Shown here piece by piece: positions 26,017 through 34,347 of a DNA stretch of 35,284 nt. The notes beneath the pieces are model-generated. The model was not told the DNA's origin, searched no databases, and saw only the letters and a list, made by a program, of their open reading frames with translations. This DNA comes from Asanoa siamensis (GTDB lineage Bacteria > Actinomycetota > Actinomycetes > Mycobacteriales > Micromonosporaceae). Positions within the stretch are counted from its first letter, which is position 1. Every line of letters begins with the position of its first letter. The stretch covers positions 1 to 35,284 of the forward strand of contig NZ_BONE01000082.1 of the NCBI RefSeq assembly GCF_016862555.1. Direction: 5' to 3'. The position numbers and the translations under genes are program-made.

Positions 26017-26088
26017 GGGCGCGTAGCTCAGCGGTAGAGCACTCGCCTTACAAGCGAGAAGTCGCAGGTTCGAAACCTGCCGCGCCCA
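26017..26088 (+). tRNA. tRNA-Val (anticodon TAC), copy 2
   Basis: The same cloverleaf as copy 1, with anticodon TAC in loop CTTACAA. It differs by one D-loop base, three successive bases at the start of the variable loop region reduced to two changes (GG to AA), and the last T-loop base (TTCGAAA), which is normally a pyrimidine. CCA is not encoded. A -10-like TACGGT lies 10 bases upstream (26001-26006). Confidence 0.96.
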
Positions 26089-26185
26089 CCGAATGGCTTG
26101 CTAAATCATGTCCGCTGGCGCGGCCACGATTTAGGAAGCCATTCGTGATTCCGATTCCGGGGGCGACCCCCGGAGGCCCCACGGT
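26089..26185 (+). repeat. Post-tRNA element, copy 2: long hairpin plus conserved 38-base block
   Basis: Outer arms GAATGGCTT/AAGCCATTC (26091-26099 with 26136-26144), inner arms CTAAATCATG/CACGATTTAG with one A-C mismatch, and a CCGC/GCGG tip. The 38-base block at 26148-26185 is identical to that of copy 1. Four base pairs differ from copy 1 by paired changes that keep the stem. Confidence 0.8.
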
Positions 26186-26257
26186 GGGTGGGCGCCGTGC
26201 GCGGTATGCGCGAGGGCAGGACGTCGCGTCGGCTGTCACCTGACGCGTCCACCGTCC

Positions 26258-26482
26258 TCAGGGGTCTATCGGGAGCATGGGGTGGTTTTCGGCTGGAGTG
26301 TGGCGGTGGGCGCGGCAGCGGCCGCCGCCTGTGGCTGTGCCGCAGCGGCCGCCCGCCCGCCTCGGGGCGCCGCACTGCACCGCGGGGTCGTGGACGTGGC
26401 AGAGGCCGGACGGGCGTGGGCCGATCGGGCAGCGGAAACCCTTGCGGGTGATGGCCCGGCAACGACGGTTCGGGAGACTCAT
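26258..26482 (-). CDS. Small Cys/His-rich protein with two zinc-binding-like motifs
   Basis: A 74-residue protein. It holds two related motifs of the pattern C-x-A-x-x-x-x-G-x-x-C-x(n)-G-x-x-C-x-x-H: one from CRAITRKGFRC to LCHVH (about residues 8-30) and a second from CGAPRRAGGRC to RCRAH (about 37-59). This arrangement recurs in small bacterial proteins and probably binds zinc; the role, perhaps nucleic-acid binding, is inferred. The ATG at 26482 was chosen because the first motif follows at once and a -10 box, TAGCGT (26490-26495), lies 7 bases upstream. The frame is open to 26587, but the extra part is low-complexity. It diverges from the GNAT gene. The strand assignment rests on the repeated motif. 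Confidence 0.65.
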   Translation of the reverse strand: MSLPNRRCRAITRKGFRCPIGPRPSGLCHVHDPAVQCGAPRRAGGRCGTATGGGRCRAHRHTPAENHPMLPIDP

Positions 26483-26639
26483 CCGCGGCACGCTAGGAGC
26501 GGCCGGCCGCGGCCGCGGGGCCGATGCGGGAAACCGGGCCTGCCGGCGGCGATCGTTACGGATCGGAGACGCGGCGATCTCGATCACATTCGTGGGAGCG
26601 GTTCACCAGGCGTAACACGCGGCGGCTTTGATTCGCGGC

Positions 26640-27464
26640 ATGGATCTGACGACGATCGCCGAACGTGTCGAGGCCGAGGTCACCGAACTGCTGGGCGCGG
26701 TCACGCCCGACCAGGCGCGGGCGGCGCTCGGCATGGCCGTCGAGCACATCGGCGGCGGCGTGGTGATCTCGCTGCGCGACGACCCGACCGGCGGGCACTT
26801 CAACCGCGTCCTCGGGCTCGGGATCACCGAGCCGGTCACGGCACGCGTGGTCGCCGGCGTGCTCGACTTCCACCGGCGGCAGGGCAGCCCGGCATGCACC
26901 TTCCAGATCCCGCCGCACCTGCTGCCGGCCGACTGGGACGACATCGTCGCCGCGCACGGACTCATCCCGGGCAGCACGACCGTGAAGTTCGCCGGCGAGG
27001 TCGACGCCGTGAAGCCGGCCAGCACCGACCTGCGCGTCGGGCCGGTCGGTGACGACGAGATCGACACCTGGTCGGCGCTCGTCTGGGAGCTGTTCGGGGT
27101 GCCAGGACCCGACTTCCCGGCCGTCACCGCGGCGGCCGCCCGTACCCGGAACTATCAGGCGTTCGCCGCCTGGGACGGCGCCGAGATGGTCGCCGTGGCC
27201 GCCCTCTACGTCAACGGCGAGGCAGGCCAGCTCAACTCGGCCGCCACGCGGGAGACGCACCGCCGCCGCGGCGTCCAGGCCGCACTGATCGCCGCCCGCA
27301 CCGCGCACGCCGCCGGGGCCGGCTGCCGCTGGGTCGTCTCCGAGACCGGGAAACCGCGGACCGAGGGCGGCAACCCGTCGCTCAACAACATGGCCCGCGC
27401 CGGGCTGACCCCGCTCTACGACCGCCCCGAGTGGGTCTGGCGTCCCGACGTTCAGGTCCGATAG
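26640..27464 (+). CDS. GNAT family N-acetyltransferase
   Basis: A 274-residue protein. The N-terminal half (about 1-128) is a non-catalytic domain (AEHVE-type helices, then VISLRDDPTGGHFNRVLGLG). The GNAT domain lies at about 130-262, with the acetyl-CoA loop in ATRETHRRRGVQAALIAARTA (about 202-222) and a final strand WVVSETGKPRTEGGNPSLNNMARAG. Acetyl-CoA binding is well supported; the acceptor is unknown. The ATG at 26640 is chosen; an upstream in-frame start at 26628 is possible. The gene reads away from the Cys/His mini-protein, and the isocitrate-lyase-family gene begins 40 bases after its stop. Confidence 0.85.
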   Translation: MDLTTIAERVEAEVTELLGAVTPDQARAALGMAVEHIGGGVVISLRDDPTGGHFNRVLGLGITEPVTARVVAGVLDFHRRQGSPACTFQIPPHLLPADWDDIVAAHGLIPGSTTVKFAGEVDAVKPASTDLRVGPVGDDEIDTWSALVWELFGVPGPDFPAVTAAAARTRNYQAFAAWDGAEMVAVAALYVNGEAGQLNSAATRETHRRRGVQAALIAARTAHAAGAGCRWVVSETGKPRTEGGNPSLNNMARAGLTPLYDRPEWVWRPDVQVR

Positions 27465-27504
27465 CCGCCGGACCCGGCCGGCCGGAAACGGTTGGCTGGG
27501 TCGC

Positions 27505-28260
27505 ATGACACACGAACTCTTCCGGTCCGGCCGTCCGCTGGTGCTGCCGAACGCCTGGGACGTGGCCAGCGCCAAGCTGATCGAGCGGGCCGGCGCGGTC
27601 GCGATCGCCACGACCAGCGCCGGCGTCGCCTGGGGGCTGGGCCACCGCGACGGTGGCGCGATCGGCCGGGCGGCGGCGCTCGAGATGGTGGCCCGGATCG
27701 TGGCCGCCACGTCCGTGCCGGTCACCGCCGACGTCGAGGACGGCTACGGCGACGTCGCCGGCACCGTCAAGGGCGTCGTCGATGCCGGAGCCGTCGGCGT
27801 CAACATCGAGGACGGCATCCACGCCGAGCCCGACCGGATCGCGACCGCCCGCCGGACCGCCGGCACCGACCTGTTCCTCAACGCCCGCGTCGACACGTAC
27901 CTGCTGGGGATCGGCGCTCCGGAGAGGCGCCTCGACGAGACCCTCGACCGGGCCGCGGCCTACGTCGAGGCCGGCGCGGACGGCATCTTCGTCCCGGGCG
28001 TGACCGACGCCGACACCATCGCCGCCCTCGCGAAGGCCCTGCCCGTGCCGCTGAACGTCATGGCCGGCCCCGGCTCACCCGCCGTCGCGGACCTGGTCGC
28101 CCTCGGCGTCGCCCGGGTCAGCGTCGGGCCGGCGATCACCCTCGCCGCGTACGCCGCGACCCGTCGAGCCGCCCGCGAACTGCTCACGACCGGCACCTAC
28201 GGCGCGCTCGACGGCGACACCCCGAGCGTCGCGGACATCGAGATGCTGATGGGGCAGTAA
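27505..28260 (+). CDS. Isocitrate lyase/PEP mutase family enzyme
   Basis: A 251-residue TIM-barrel enzyme that acts on C-C or P-C bonds next to a carboxylate. Visible family marks: PNAWDVASAKL (about 15-25), TTSAG (36-40), the magnesium-binding ADVEDGYG (75-82), GVNIEDG (98-104) and NARVDTYL (126-133). The KKCGH motif of true isocitrate lyase is absent, so it is more like the short phosphonomutase, oxaloacetase or 2-methylisocitrate-lyase-like members; the substrate is unknown. It is on the same strand as the GNAT gene and may be cotranscribed. The next gene starts only 18 bases later. Confidence 0.88.
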   Translation: MTHELFRSGRPLVLPNAWDVASAKLIERAGAVAIATTSAGVAWGLGHRDGGAIGRAAALEMVARIVAATSVPVTADVEDGYGDVAGTVKGVVDAGAVGVNIEDGIHAEPDRIATARRTAGTDLFLNARVDTYLLGIGAPERRLDETLDRAAAYVEAGADGIFVPGVTDADTIAALAKALPVPLNVMAGPGSPAVADLVALGVARVSVGPAITLAAYAATRRAARELLTTGTYGALDGDTPSVADIEMLMGQ

Positions 28261-28277
28261 CCGTACAAAGTGGTTAC

Positions 28278-29339
28278 ATGCATGCGGTCACATGGGATCA
28301 GGTGCTCCGCTGGCGGATGCGCCGGCACCATCTCGCCGGCGACAAGGCGACCGACCCCGTGGCCGTCGCGCGCCGCGTCGTCGGTGTGCACGCCCAGGTC
28401 GCCGCGTCCGCCGTCACGGCGACCGGGCTGCGCACCAGGAGCGCCACCACCCTCGACAGCCTGCTGTACGAGCAGCGCACGCTCGTGCGTACCTGGGCCG
28501 CCCGGGGCACGCTGCACCTGATCCCGGCCGACGACTACCCGGTCTGGGTCGCGGCGATGTCCACCCGCACGCGCGAGACGACCAACTCGTGGCTCCGCTA
28601 CAACAACGTGACCGCCGAGCAGTTGCAGGACATCCTGGCCGCCCTCCCCGACGTGCTGGGCGCCGAGCCGCTGACCCGCGAGGAGCTCGCCGACGCGATC
28701 ATCACGGCGACCGGCCACCAGGACCTGCGCGACCGGCTGACCCAGGGCTTCGGCACGCTGCTCAAGCCGGCCGCCTTCCGTGGTCTGCTCTGCTCCGGCC
28801 CACCGCGCGGCCGCAACGTCACGTTCGTCGCGCCGCGCGCGTGGCTGGGCGGCACCGAGCAGGCCGACACCGACGCCGCGATCGACCATCTCGTCAGCGA
28901 CTATCTCGGCGCCTACGGACCCGCCGCGCCCGAGGAGTTCGCCCGCTGGTTCGACCTCACCCCGGCCCGGGCGAAGAAGGCGTTCAAGCGGCTCGACCTG
29001 GCCGAGGTCGACCTCGACGGCGAGACCACGTTCCTCCCACCGGAACACCTGGCCGACCTGGCCGGCCTCGCCACCAGATCAACGTCGGCGGTCGCGCTGC
29101 TGCCCGCCTTCGACCCCTACATCACCGGCAGCACCCGCCAGCTCGAGAAGATCGGCGCCGCGGGCCACAGGAGCGCGGTTTCGCGGCCGCAGGGCTGGAT
29201 CTCCCCCACCCTCGTCGTCGACGGCTGGGTGCGCGGTGTCTGGGAGCCCGGAGACGACGGAAAGCCGAAGATCACCACCTTCGGGACACTCCCGGCGACG
29301 GTACGGAAGGCAGTGACCAAACTCTCGACTGGCGGCTGA
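28278..29339 (+). CDS. AlkZ/YcaQ-like winged-helix DNA-binding protein
   Basis: A 353-residue protein of the HTH_42/AlkZ family, whose characterised members are DNA glycosylases that unhook interstrand crosslinks, often near antibiotic clusters. Seen: an N-terminal helix set (MHAVTWDQVLRWRMRRHHLAG), RRVVGVHAQVAASA, RTWAARGTLHLIPADDY, tandem winged-helix segments (LTREELADAIITATG, and PAAPEEFARWFDLTPARAKKAF) and a C-terminal barrel with LLPAFDPYITGSTR and WISPTLVVDGWVRGVWE. The catalytic QxQ motif of AlkZ is HAQ/VAA here (residues 39-41 region), so glycosylase activity is uncertain. It starts at the ATG at 28278. Confidence 0.82.
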   Translation: MHAVTWDQVLRWRMRRHHLAGDKATDPVAVARRVVGVHAQVAASAVTATGLRTRSATTLDSLLYEQRTLVRTWAARGTLHLIPADDYPVWVAAMSTRTRETTNSWLRYNNVTAEQLQDILAALPDVLGAEPLTREELADAIITATGHQDLRDRLTQGFGTLLKPAAFRGLLCSGPPRGRNVTFVAPRAWLGGTEQADTDAAIDHLVSDYLGAYGPAAPEEFARWFDLTPARAKKAFKRLDLAEVDLDGETTFLPPEHLADLAGLATRSTSAVALLPAFDPYITGSTRQLEKIGAAGHRSAVSRPQGWISPTLVVDGWVRGVWEPGDDGKPKITTFGTLPATVRKAVTKLSTGG

Positions 29340-29369
29340 TCCGGGGCTACAGTCCGAGCCAGTTTCGGC

Positions 29370-29383
29370 TTACCGGCCGGTAA
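29370..29383. promoter_or_regulatory. Perfect palindrome TTACCGGCCGGTAA, candidate operator of the beta-glucosidase operon
   Basis: A 14-bp perfect palindrome lies 18 bases before the GH1 start and 17 bases past a -10 box TACAGT (29347-29352). A bound regulator would sit over the leader and block elongation. It differs from the GH87 operator. Confidence 0.55.
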
Positions 29384-29400
29384 CGACTCGAGGAGGCTGG

Positions 29401-30717
29401 ATGCCGGAGCTGCCAGGCGGGTTCCTCTGGGGAGTGTCCACCTCCGCCTACCAGATCGAGGGTGCCGTCGCCGCCGACGGGCGCGGCGCGTCCATCTGGG
29501 ACACCTTCAGCGCGGCGCCCGGCCGTATCGTCGACGGGACCTCCGGCGCGGTCGCCACCGATTCCTACCACCGCTACCCGGAGGACGTCGCGCTGCTGCG
29601 CGACCTCGGCGTCGGTGCCTACCGCTTCTCGGTCGCCTGGCCCCGGATCCAGCCCGACGGCACCGGCCCCGCCAACCAGCGGGGCCTCGACCACTACGAG
29701 CGGTTCACCGATGCCCTGCTCGAGGCGGGCATCGCGCCCGTCGCCACCCTGTTCCACTGGGACCTGCCGCAGCACCTGCAGGACAAGGGCGGCTGGCTCG
29801 ACCGCGAGACGGCACACCGGTTCGGCGACTACGCGGCGCTGGTGGCCGAGCGCCTCGGCGACCGGATCAGCATGTGGATCACGCTGAACGAGCCCTTCGT
29901 ACACATGTCGCTCGGTTATGCCCTGGGCACCCACGCACCCGGCGAGCAACTGCTCTTCGGCGCGTTCCCGGTGGCGCACCACCAGCTGCTCGGGCACGGG
30001 CTCGCCACCGCCGCGCTGCGCGACCACTCGGCCGGCCCGGTGGCGATCGCCAACAACTACTCCCCCGCCCGGCCGGTCAGCCAGGCGCCCGCCGACCTGG
30101 CCGCGGCGGCGGCCTACGACGCCCTGCACAACCGGGTCTTCACCGATCCGCTGCTCGGCCTCGGCTACCCGGAGGGCGCCGCCGACCTGTCCGTCGTCCG
30201 CGACGGTGACCTCGACGTGATCGCGGCGCCGCTGGACGCGTTGGGGGTCAACTACTACAACCCCACGGGTGTACGCGGCCCGGAGGACGGCAGCCCGCTG
30301 CCGTTCGAGATGGTCCCGCTGGACGGCTACCCGACCACGGCCTTCGGCTGGCCGGTGGCCCCCGACGGTTTGCACGAGTTGCTCGTCGGGCTGCACGGCC
30401 GGTACGGCGCGGCGCTGCCGCCGATCTACGTCACCGAGAGCGGCTGCGCGTACGACGACGTGGTGGCCCCCGACGGCACGTGCGACGACCCGGAGCGGAT
30501 CGCCTACCTCGACGCCCACCTGGCCGCCCTGCACGCCGCGCGGGCGGACGGGGTCGACGTCCGCGGCTACTTCGTCTGGTCGCTGCTGGACAACTGGGAG
30601 TGGGCCGAGGGGTTCACCAAGCGGTTCGGGCTGGTGCACGTCGACTTCGCGACGCAGGCGCGTACCCCCAAGAGCTCCTTCGCCTGGTTGCGGGAGCGCA
30701 TCCGTGACCACGGTTGA
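29401..30717 (+). CDS. GH1 beta-glucosidase
   Basis: A 438-residue intracellular retaining glycosidase (no signal peptide). The GH1 signature FLWGVSTSAYQIEGA is at 8-22. The acid/base residue is Glu164 in TLNEP and the nucleophile Glu346 in YVTESG; the C-terminal WSLLDNWEWAEGF aglycone/glycone-site motif is intact. Length is normal for the family. It likely splits cellobiose or another beta-glucoside brought in by the MFS protein encoded next. GAGGAGG lies 5 bases before the ATG, the strongest ribosome site in this part of the window. The transporter start overlaps the end of this gene by 14 bases. A palindrome upstream suggests sugar-responsive control. Confidence 0.95.
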   Translation: MPELPGGFLWGVSTSAYQIEGAVAADGRGASIWDTFSAAPGRIVDGTSGAVATDSYHRYPEDVALLRDLGVGAYRFSVAWPRIQPDGTGPANQRGLDHYERFTDALLEAGIAPVATLFHWDLPQHLQDKGGWLDRETAHRFGDYAALVAERLGDRISMWITLNEPFVHMSLGYALGTHAPGEQLLFGAFPVAHHQLLGHGLATAALRDHSAGPVAIANNYSPARPVSQAPADLAAAAAYDALHNRVFTDPLLGLGYPEGAADLSVVRDGDLDVIAAPLDALGVNYYNPTGVRGPEDGSPLPFEMVPLDGYPTTAFGWPVAPDGLHELLVGLHGRYGAALPPIYVTESGCAYDDVVAPDGTCDDPERIAYLDAHLAALHAARADGVDVRGYFVWSLLDNWEWAEGFTKRFGLVHVDFATQARTPKSSFAWLRERIRDHG

Positions 30718-31981
30718 CCCGGAGGCGTCCGCCCTGCCGGCGGCGCTCGCCGAGCCGGCCGTCCGGGTCCGCCGGGGTTGGATCGCGCTGCTCTTCTCCG
30801 CCAACCTCGGCCTCTGGATGGCGTTCTTCACGCCGATCCAGATCCTGCTGCCCAACCAGGTCGCCGCGATCGCGCCGGACGACAAGGAGACGATGCTCGC
30901 CTGGGCGATGGGCCTCGGCGCGATCGCCGCGATCGTCGCCAACCCGCTGGCCGGCGCGTTCTCGGACCGCACGACGCTGACGATCGGCGGGCGCGCGTTC
31001 GGCCGCCGGCACGTCTGGACGGTCGGCGGCGCGGTGCTCGGCGCGCTGTCGCTGGTGGCGCTCTCCCAGCAGAGGACGATCCTCGGCGTCACGCTGGCCT
31101 GGGTCGCCGCGCAGGCCTGCTTCAACGCGATGCTGGCCGCGCTGACCTCGGCGCTGCCCGACCGGGTTCCGGTCGACCAGCGCGGCGGCGTGTCCGGCTG
31201 GGCCGGCATCCCGCAGGCGCTCGGCCTGGTGGTCGGCGCGGTGCTGGTCACCACGGTGTTCACCGGCAACATGTCGGGCTATGTCGCGGTGGCGGTCGGG
31301 GTGCTGCTGCTCGGGCTGCCGTTCGCGTTGCTCACCGGCGACGACCCGCTGCCCCGGGAGCACCGGCCGCCGCTGTCCGGGCGTGAGCTGATCCGCGGCA
31401 TGTGGATCAGCCCGCGCCGCTACCCGGACTTCGCCTGGGCCTGGGGCACCCGGTTCCTGGTGCAGGTCGGCAACGCGCTGGGCACGCTCTATCTCCTCTA
31501 CTTCCTCGAGGACGGGGTGCACCACGCCGATCCCGAGGGCGGGCTGCTGATCCTGATCCTGCTCTACACGGCGGGCATGATGGCGACGGCCGTGGTGGCC
31601 GGGCGGCTGTCGGACCGCTCGGGGCGCCGCAAGATCTTCGTGGTCTGGTCCGGCGTGATCATGGCCGTGGCGGCGCTGATCCTGGCGATCTGGCCGATCT
31701 TCGCGGCCGCGGCGGTGGCGGCGGTGCTGCTCGGCGCCGGCTACGGGGCCTATTTGGCGGTCGACGCCGCGCTGATCACCCAGGTGCTGCCGGCGGCGAC
31801 CAGCCGGGGCAAGGACCTCGGCGTGATCAACATCGCCAACTCGGCGCCCCAGGCGCTGGGCCCGTTCGGGGCCGCGTGGATCGTGGTCTACCTGGGCGGA
31901 TATCCCACGTTGTACGCGGTGACCGCCGCCGTCACGCTGCTCGGCAGCGTCCTGGTGGGCAAGATCCGCTCGGTGCCGTAG
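30704..31981 (+). CDS. MFS transporter, probable sugar permease
   Basis: A 425-residue inner-membrane carrier with about 12 predicted membrane helices. After a short cytoplasmic N-terminus, helix one is [20 protein letters not shown]. The MFS loop 2-3 motif appears as [24 protein letters not shown] and again in the second half as [12 protein letters not shown]. The GTG at 30704 follows GGGAG by 7 bases and gives the start VTTVDPEAS, overlapping the last 14 bases of the beta-glucosidase gene. The two genes are translationally coupled, so the carrier probably imports the glucoside that the enzyme cleaves; this is inferred from context, since the sequence does not show the sugar. Confidence 0.9.
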   Translation: MTTVDPEASALPAALAEPAVRVRRGWIALLFSANLGLWMAFFTPIQILLPNQVAAIAPDDKETMLAWAMGLGAIAAIVANPLAGAFSDRTTLTIGGRAFGRRHVWTVGGAVLGALSLVALSQQRTILGVTLAWVAAQACFNAMLAALTSALPDRVPVDQRGGVSGWAGIPQALGLVVGAVLVTTVFTGNMSGYVAVAVGVLLLGLPFALLTGDDPLPREHRPPLSGRELIRGMWISPRRYPDFAWAWGTRFLVQVGNALGTLYLLYFLEDGVHHADPEGGLLILILLYTAGMMATAVVAGRLSDRSGRRKIFVVWSGVIMAVAALILAIWPIFAAAAVAAVLLGAGYGAYLAVDAALITQVLPAATSRGKDLGVINIANSAPQALGPFGAAWIVVYLGGYPTLYAVTAAVTLLGSVLVGKIRSVP

Positions 31982-32042
31982 GCGCCCGAACCGGACAAAT
32001 GGCAGCGGGAAACCTGGTGGCGGAGCGCCCCGGGCGCGCCCG

Positions 32043-32048
32043 TACGCT
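32043..32048 (+). promoter_or_regulatory. -10 box TACGCT of gltX, probably leaderless
   Basis: The hexamer is followed by seven bases and the GTG start at 32056, with no Shine-Dalgarno. Confidence 0.55.
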
Positions 32049-32055
32049 TGACGGC

Positions 32056-33462
32056 GTGACGGTACGCGTGCGGTTCGCCCCATCCCCGACGGGAATGTTC
32101 CATGTCGGCGGCGCCCGGTCGGCGCTGCAGAACTGGATCTACGCCAAGCAGCACGGTGGCGCCTTCGTGCTGCGGGTCGAGGACACCGACGCCGCGCGCA
32201 ACCGGCCCGAATGGACCGAGGGCATCCTCTCCGCGCTCGACTGGATCGGCATCGCGCGGGGCTCCTACGAGGGCCCCTATTTCCAGTCCGCCAACGCCGA
32301 CGAGCAGCGGGCCGCCGCCGGCCGGCTCTACAGCGCCGGGCGGGCCTACTACTGCGACTGCACCCGCGAGATGGTGCAGGCCCGCACCGGCAACTCGTAC
32401 GCCGGATATGACGGTTTTTGCCGTGACCGCAACCTCGGACCGGGCGAGGGCCGCGCCCTGCGCTTCCGCACCCCCGACGAGGGCGAGACCAGGGTCGTCG
32501 ACCTGATCCGCGGCGAGCCGACCTTCGAGAACGCGAAGATCGAAGACTTCGTGATCGCCCGTGCCGACGGCTCGCCGGTGTTCCTGCTGGCCAACGTCGT
32601 CGACGACATCACCCAGGGCATCACACACGTGATCCGGGCCGAGGAACACCTGCCCAACACGCCCAAGCAGCAGTTGCTCTGGGACGCGCTCGGCGTCAAG
32701 CCGCCGATCTGGGCGCACGTGCCGGTGGTGGTCAACGAGAAGCGGCAGAAGCTGTCGAAGCGGCGCGACAAGGTCGCCCTGGAGGCCTACCGCGACGAGG
32801 GCTACCTCGCCGACGCGATGCGCAACTACCTGATGCTGCTGGGCTGGGCGCCGAGCAACGACCGCGAGATCGTGCCGTGGTCGGTGATCGAGGAGGAGTT
32901 CCGCCTCGAGGACGTCAACCCGTCCCCCGCGTTCTTCGACGAGAAGAAGTTGCGCGCGTTCAACGGCGAATACATCCGCGCCCTGACCGTCGACGGGTTC
33001 ATCGCGGCCTGCCAGCCGTGGCTGACCGGCACCGCGACGATCCCGGCGCCGCCGTGGTCGCCCGCCGAGTTCGACGCGGCGGCGTTCGCGCAGGTGGCGC
33101 CGCTCGCGCAGACCCGGGTGGCGGTGCTCGGCGAGATCGTGGCCAACGTCGACTTCCTGTTCCTGGCCGAGCCCGCCGTCGACGAGGCGGCGTGGGCTAA
33201 GGCCATGAAGGACGGTGCGGCCGACCTGCTCGACGCCGCGGCGTCGGCCTACGAGGCTTTGTCCGAGTGGGAGGCTGGGGCGTTGAAGGACACGCTCGAG
33301 CAGGTGGGCGCGGAGCGGGGGCTGAAGCTGGGCAAGGCGCAGGCACCGGTACGCGTCGCCGTCACCGGGCGTTCCGTCGGCCTGCCGCTCTTCGAGTCGC
33401 TCGCCGTGCTCGGTCGCGAGCGCACCCTCGCGCGGATCCGCGCGGCCCGCGCCAAGCTCTGA
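32056..33462 (+). CDS. gltX: Glutamyl-tRNA synthetase
   Basis: A 468-residue class I synthetase that charges tRNA with glutamate in the cytoplasm. The N-terminal Rossmann domain has the HIGH-type motif [13 protein letters not shown] (His16) and the KMSKS-type motif KLSKR (232-236). The conserved zinc-site region holds Cys100, Cys102 and Cys122, with Asp124 where the E. coli enzyme has His. The C-terminal anticodon-binding domain (about 300-468) is helical and ends [11 protein letters not shown]. Sequence details (HVGG rather than [19 protein letters not shown]) differ from the usual actinomycete enzyme, so this may be a second or displaced GluRS. The GTG at 32056 is chosen for the leaderless promoter. 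No synthetase partner or amidotransferase gene is near. Confidence 0.93.
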   Translation: MTVRVRFAPSPTGMFHVGGARSALQNWIYAKQHGGAFVLRVEDTDAARNRPEWTEGILSALDWIGIARGSYEGPYFQSANADEQRAAAGRLYSAGRAYYCDCTREMVQARTGNSYAGYDGFCRDRNLGPGEGRALRFRTPDEGETRVVDLIRGEPTFENAKIEDFVIARADGSPVFLLANVVDDITQGITHVIRAEEHLPNTPKQQLLWDALGVKPPIWAHVPVVVNEKRQKLSKRRDKVALEAYRDEGYLADAMRNYLMLLGWAPSNDREIVPWSVIEEEFRLEDVNPSPAFFDEKKLRAFNGEYIRALTVDGFIAACQPWLTGTATIPAPPWSPAEFDAAAFAQVAPLAQTRVAVLGEIVANVDFLFLAEPAVDEAAWAKAMKDGAADLLDAAASAYEALSEWEAGALKDTLEQVGAERGLKLGKAQAPVRVAVTGRSVGLPLFESLAVLGRERTLARIRAARAKL

Positions 33463-33659
33463 TCCCCGGTCCCCATCGGGTGGCGCCCGCCGGTTACGAT
33501 GCCGGCCAGCCGATGATCACGGCGGTGTCCCTCCGACGAGTGTCACCGAGATGGCAGAAGCTGCAAATAACCCGACGGTCAGGTGCAACCTGCCGGCCGG
33601 TCGCGGAGTCTATGCATTAAGCACCAGCCAGCCATCGGAACGGGGCGAGGAGGACGGTG

Positions 33660-34337
33660 GTGGGGCGATCGGTCAGCAGGCGATTGTTATTGGTGGTGGC
33701 AGCGGGTTTCGTGCTCGCCGCGACCGCGGCGGCTCCGGCGCTCGCCGGGCCGCGTCCGGCCACTGTGGCCGGTCAGGCGCCCAAGGCACCCAAGCCCACC
33801 GCGGTGACCATCACCGGTGAGGGCATGGCCGACATCAGCGTCACCGCGCAGGAGAAGCCGCAGCTCTTCAACGACCTGCTCAAAGAGGTCAGCTTCCTCG
33901 GCGGCACGGGCAGCCAGATCAGCGCGCCGAAGACCGCGAGCCTGGGCCGGAAGTTCAGTGTGGTCGTGCACTACGACAACAAGCCGCGGTTCGCGTACGA
34001 CCTCTATCCCATGGCCAGCGGCGGCCCCAAGGCCTTCCGCCCGGCGGCGCAGCCCGACAAGAAGAAGGCCAGCCCGGCCTGGTTCCTGGGCCGCATGACG
34101 ATGTCCGAGGCCCTCCGCATCGCCGGCGCCCCGATCCCCGAGAAGCCCGACGTGATCAGCGGCGGCATCGGCGGCGGCGCCCGCGTGATCCCCGAAGACT
34201 CCCTGCCCACGGGCCGCGACCTCGACACGCTGCTGGCCGAGCTACGCCAACTCGTCCTGCTCAACGGCGGCGTGGTCCTGGTCCTGGCCTTCCTGGTGGC
34301 GGGCGTCGCGCTGATCATCCGGCACCGCACCCGCTAG
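33660..34337 (+). CDS. Secreted protein with C-terminal membrane anchor, unknown function
   Basis: About 225 residues. A signal peptide (RRLLLVVAAGFVLAATAAAPALA) covers about 1-29. A Pro/Lys-rich linker precedes an extracytoplasmic region (about 48-185) with TGEGMADISVTAQEKPQLF, and a C-terminal membrane helix (about 199-219, NGGVVLVLAFLVAGVALII) ends in a basic tail (RHRTR). This is a type I membrane layout; I do not recognise the family. AGGAGG (33648-33653) is three bases from the GTG at 33657 and six from the GTG at 33660, so I chose the second. A -10-like TATGCAT lies at about 33611-33617. It is convergent with the TetR gene; their stop codons overlap. Confidence 0.82.
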   Translation: MGRSVSRRLLLVVAAGFVLAATAAAPALAGPRPATVAGQAPKAPKPTAVTITGEGMADISVTAQEKPQLFNDLLKEVSFLGGTGSQISAPKTASLGRKFSVVVHYDNKPRFAYDLYPMASGGPKAFRPAAQPDKKKASPAWFLGRMTMSEALRIAGAPIPEKPDVISGGIGGGARVIPEDSLPTGRDLDTLLAELRQLVLLNGGVVLVLAFLVAGVALIIRHRTR

Positions 34338-34347
34338 CCCGAGCGGG
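34330..34347. terminator. Shared short hairpin at the overlapping stops
   Basis: CCCGCT-AGCCCG-AGCGGG is a 6-bp stem covering both stop codons of the convergent genes. It is the only terminator-like signal there, and it is weak. Confidence 0.4.

Noticed and set aside
21869-26220. 13-bp inverted repeat CCTGCCCTCGCGC (21869-21881) and its complement (26208-26220) as ends of a transposon
   Set aside because: No transposase and no target duplication were seen, and in such GC-rich DNA a match of this length between two short regions is not strong evidence.
21736-26243. Two plus-strand peptides sharing IPIPGATPGGPTV
   Set aside because: They translate the identical 38-base non-coding block. The hairpin arms change in paired fashion, not codon-wise.
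29347-31272. 641-residue minus-strand frame opposite the GH1 and MFS genes
   Set aside because: A shadow frame; both plus-strand genes have complete family motifs.
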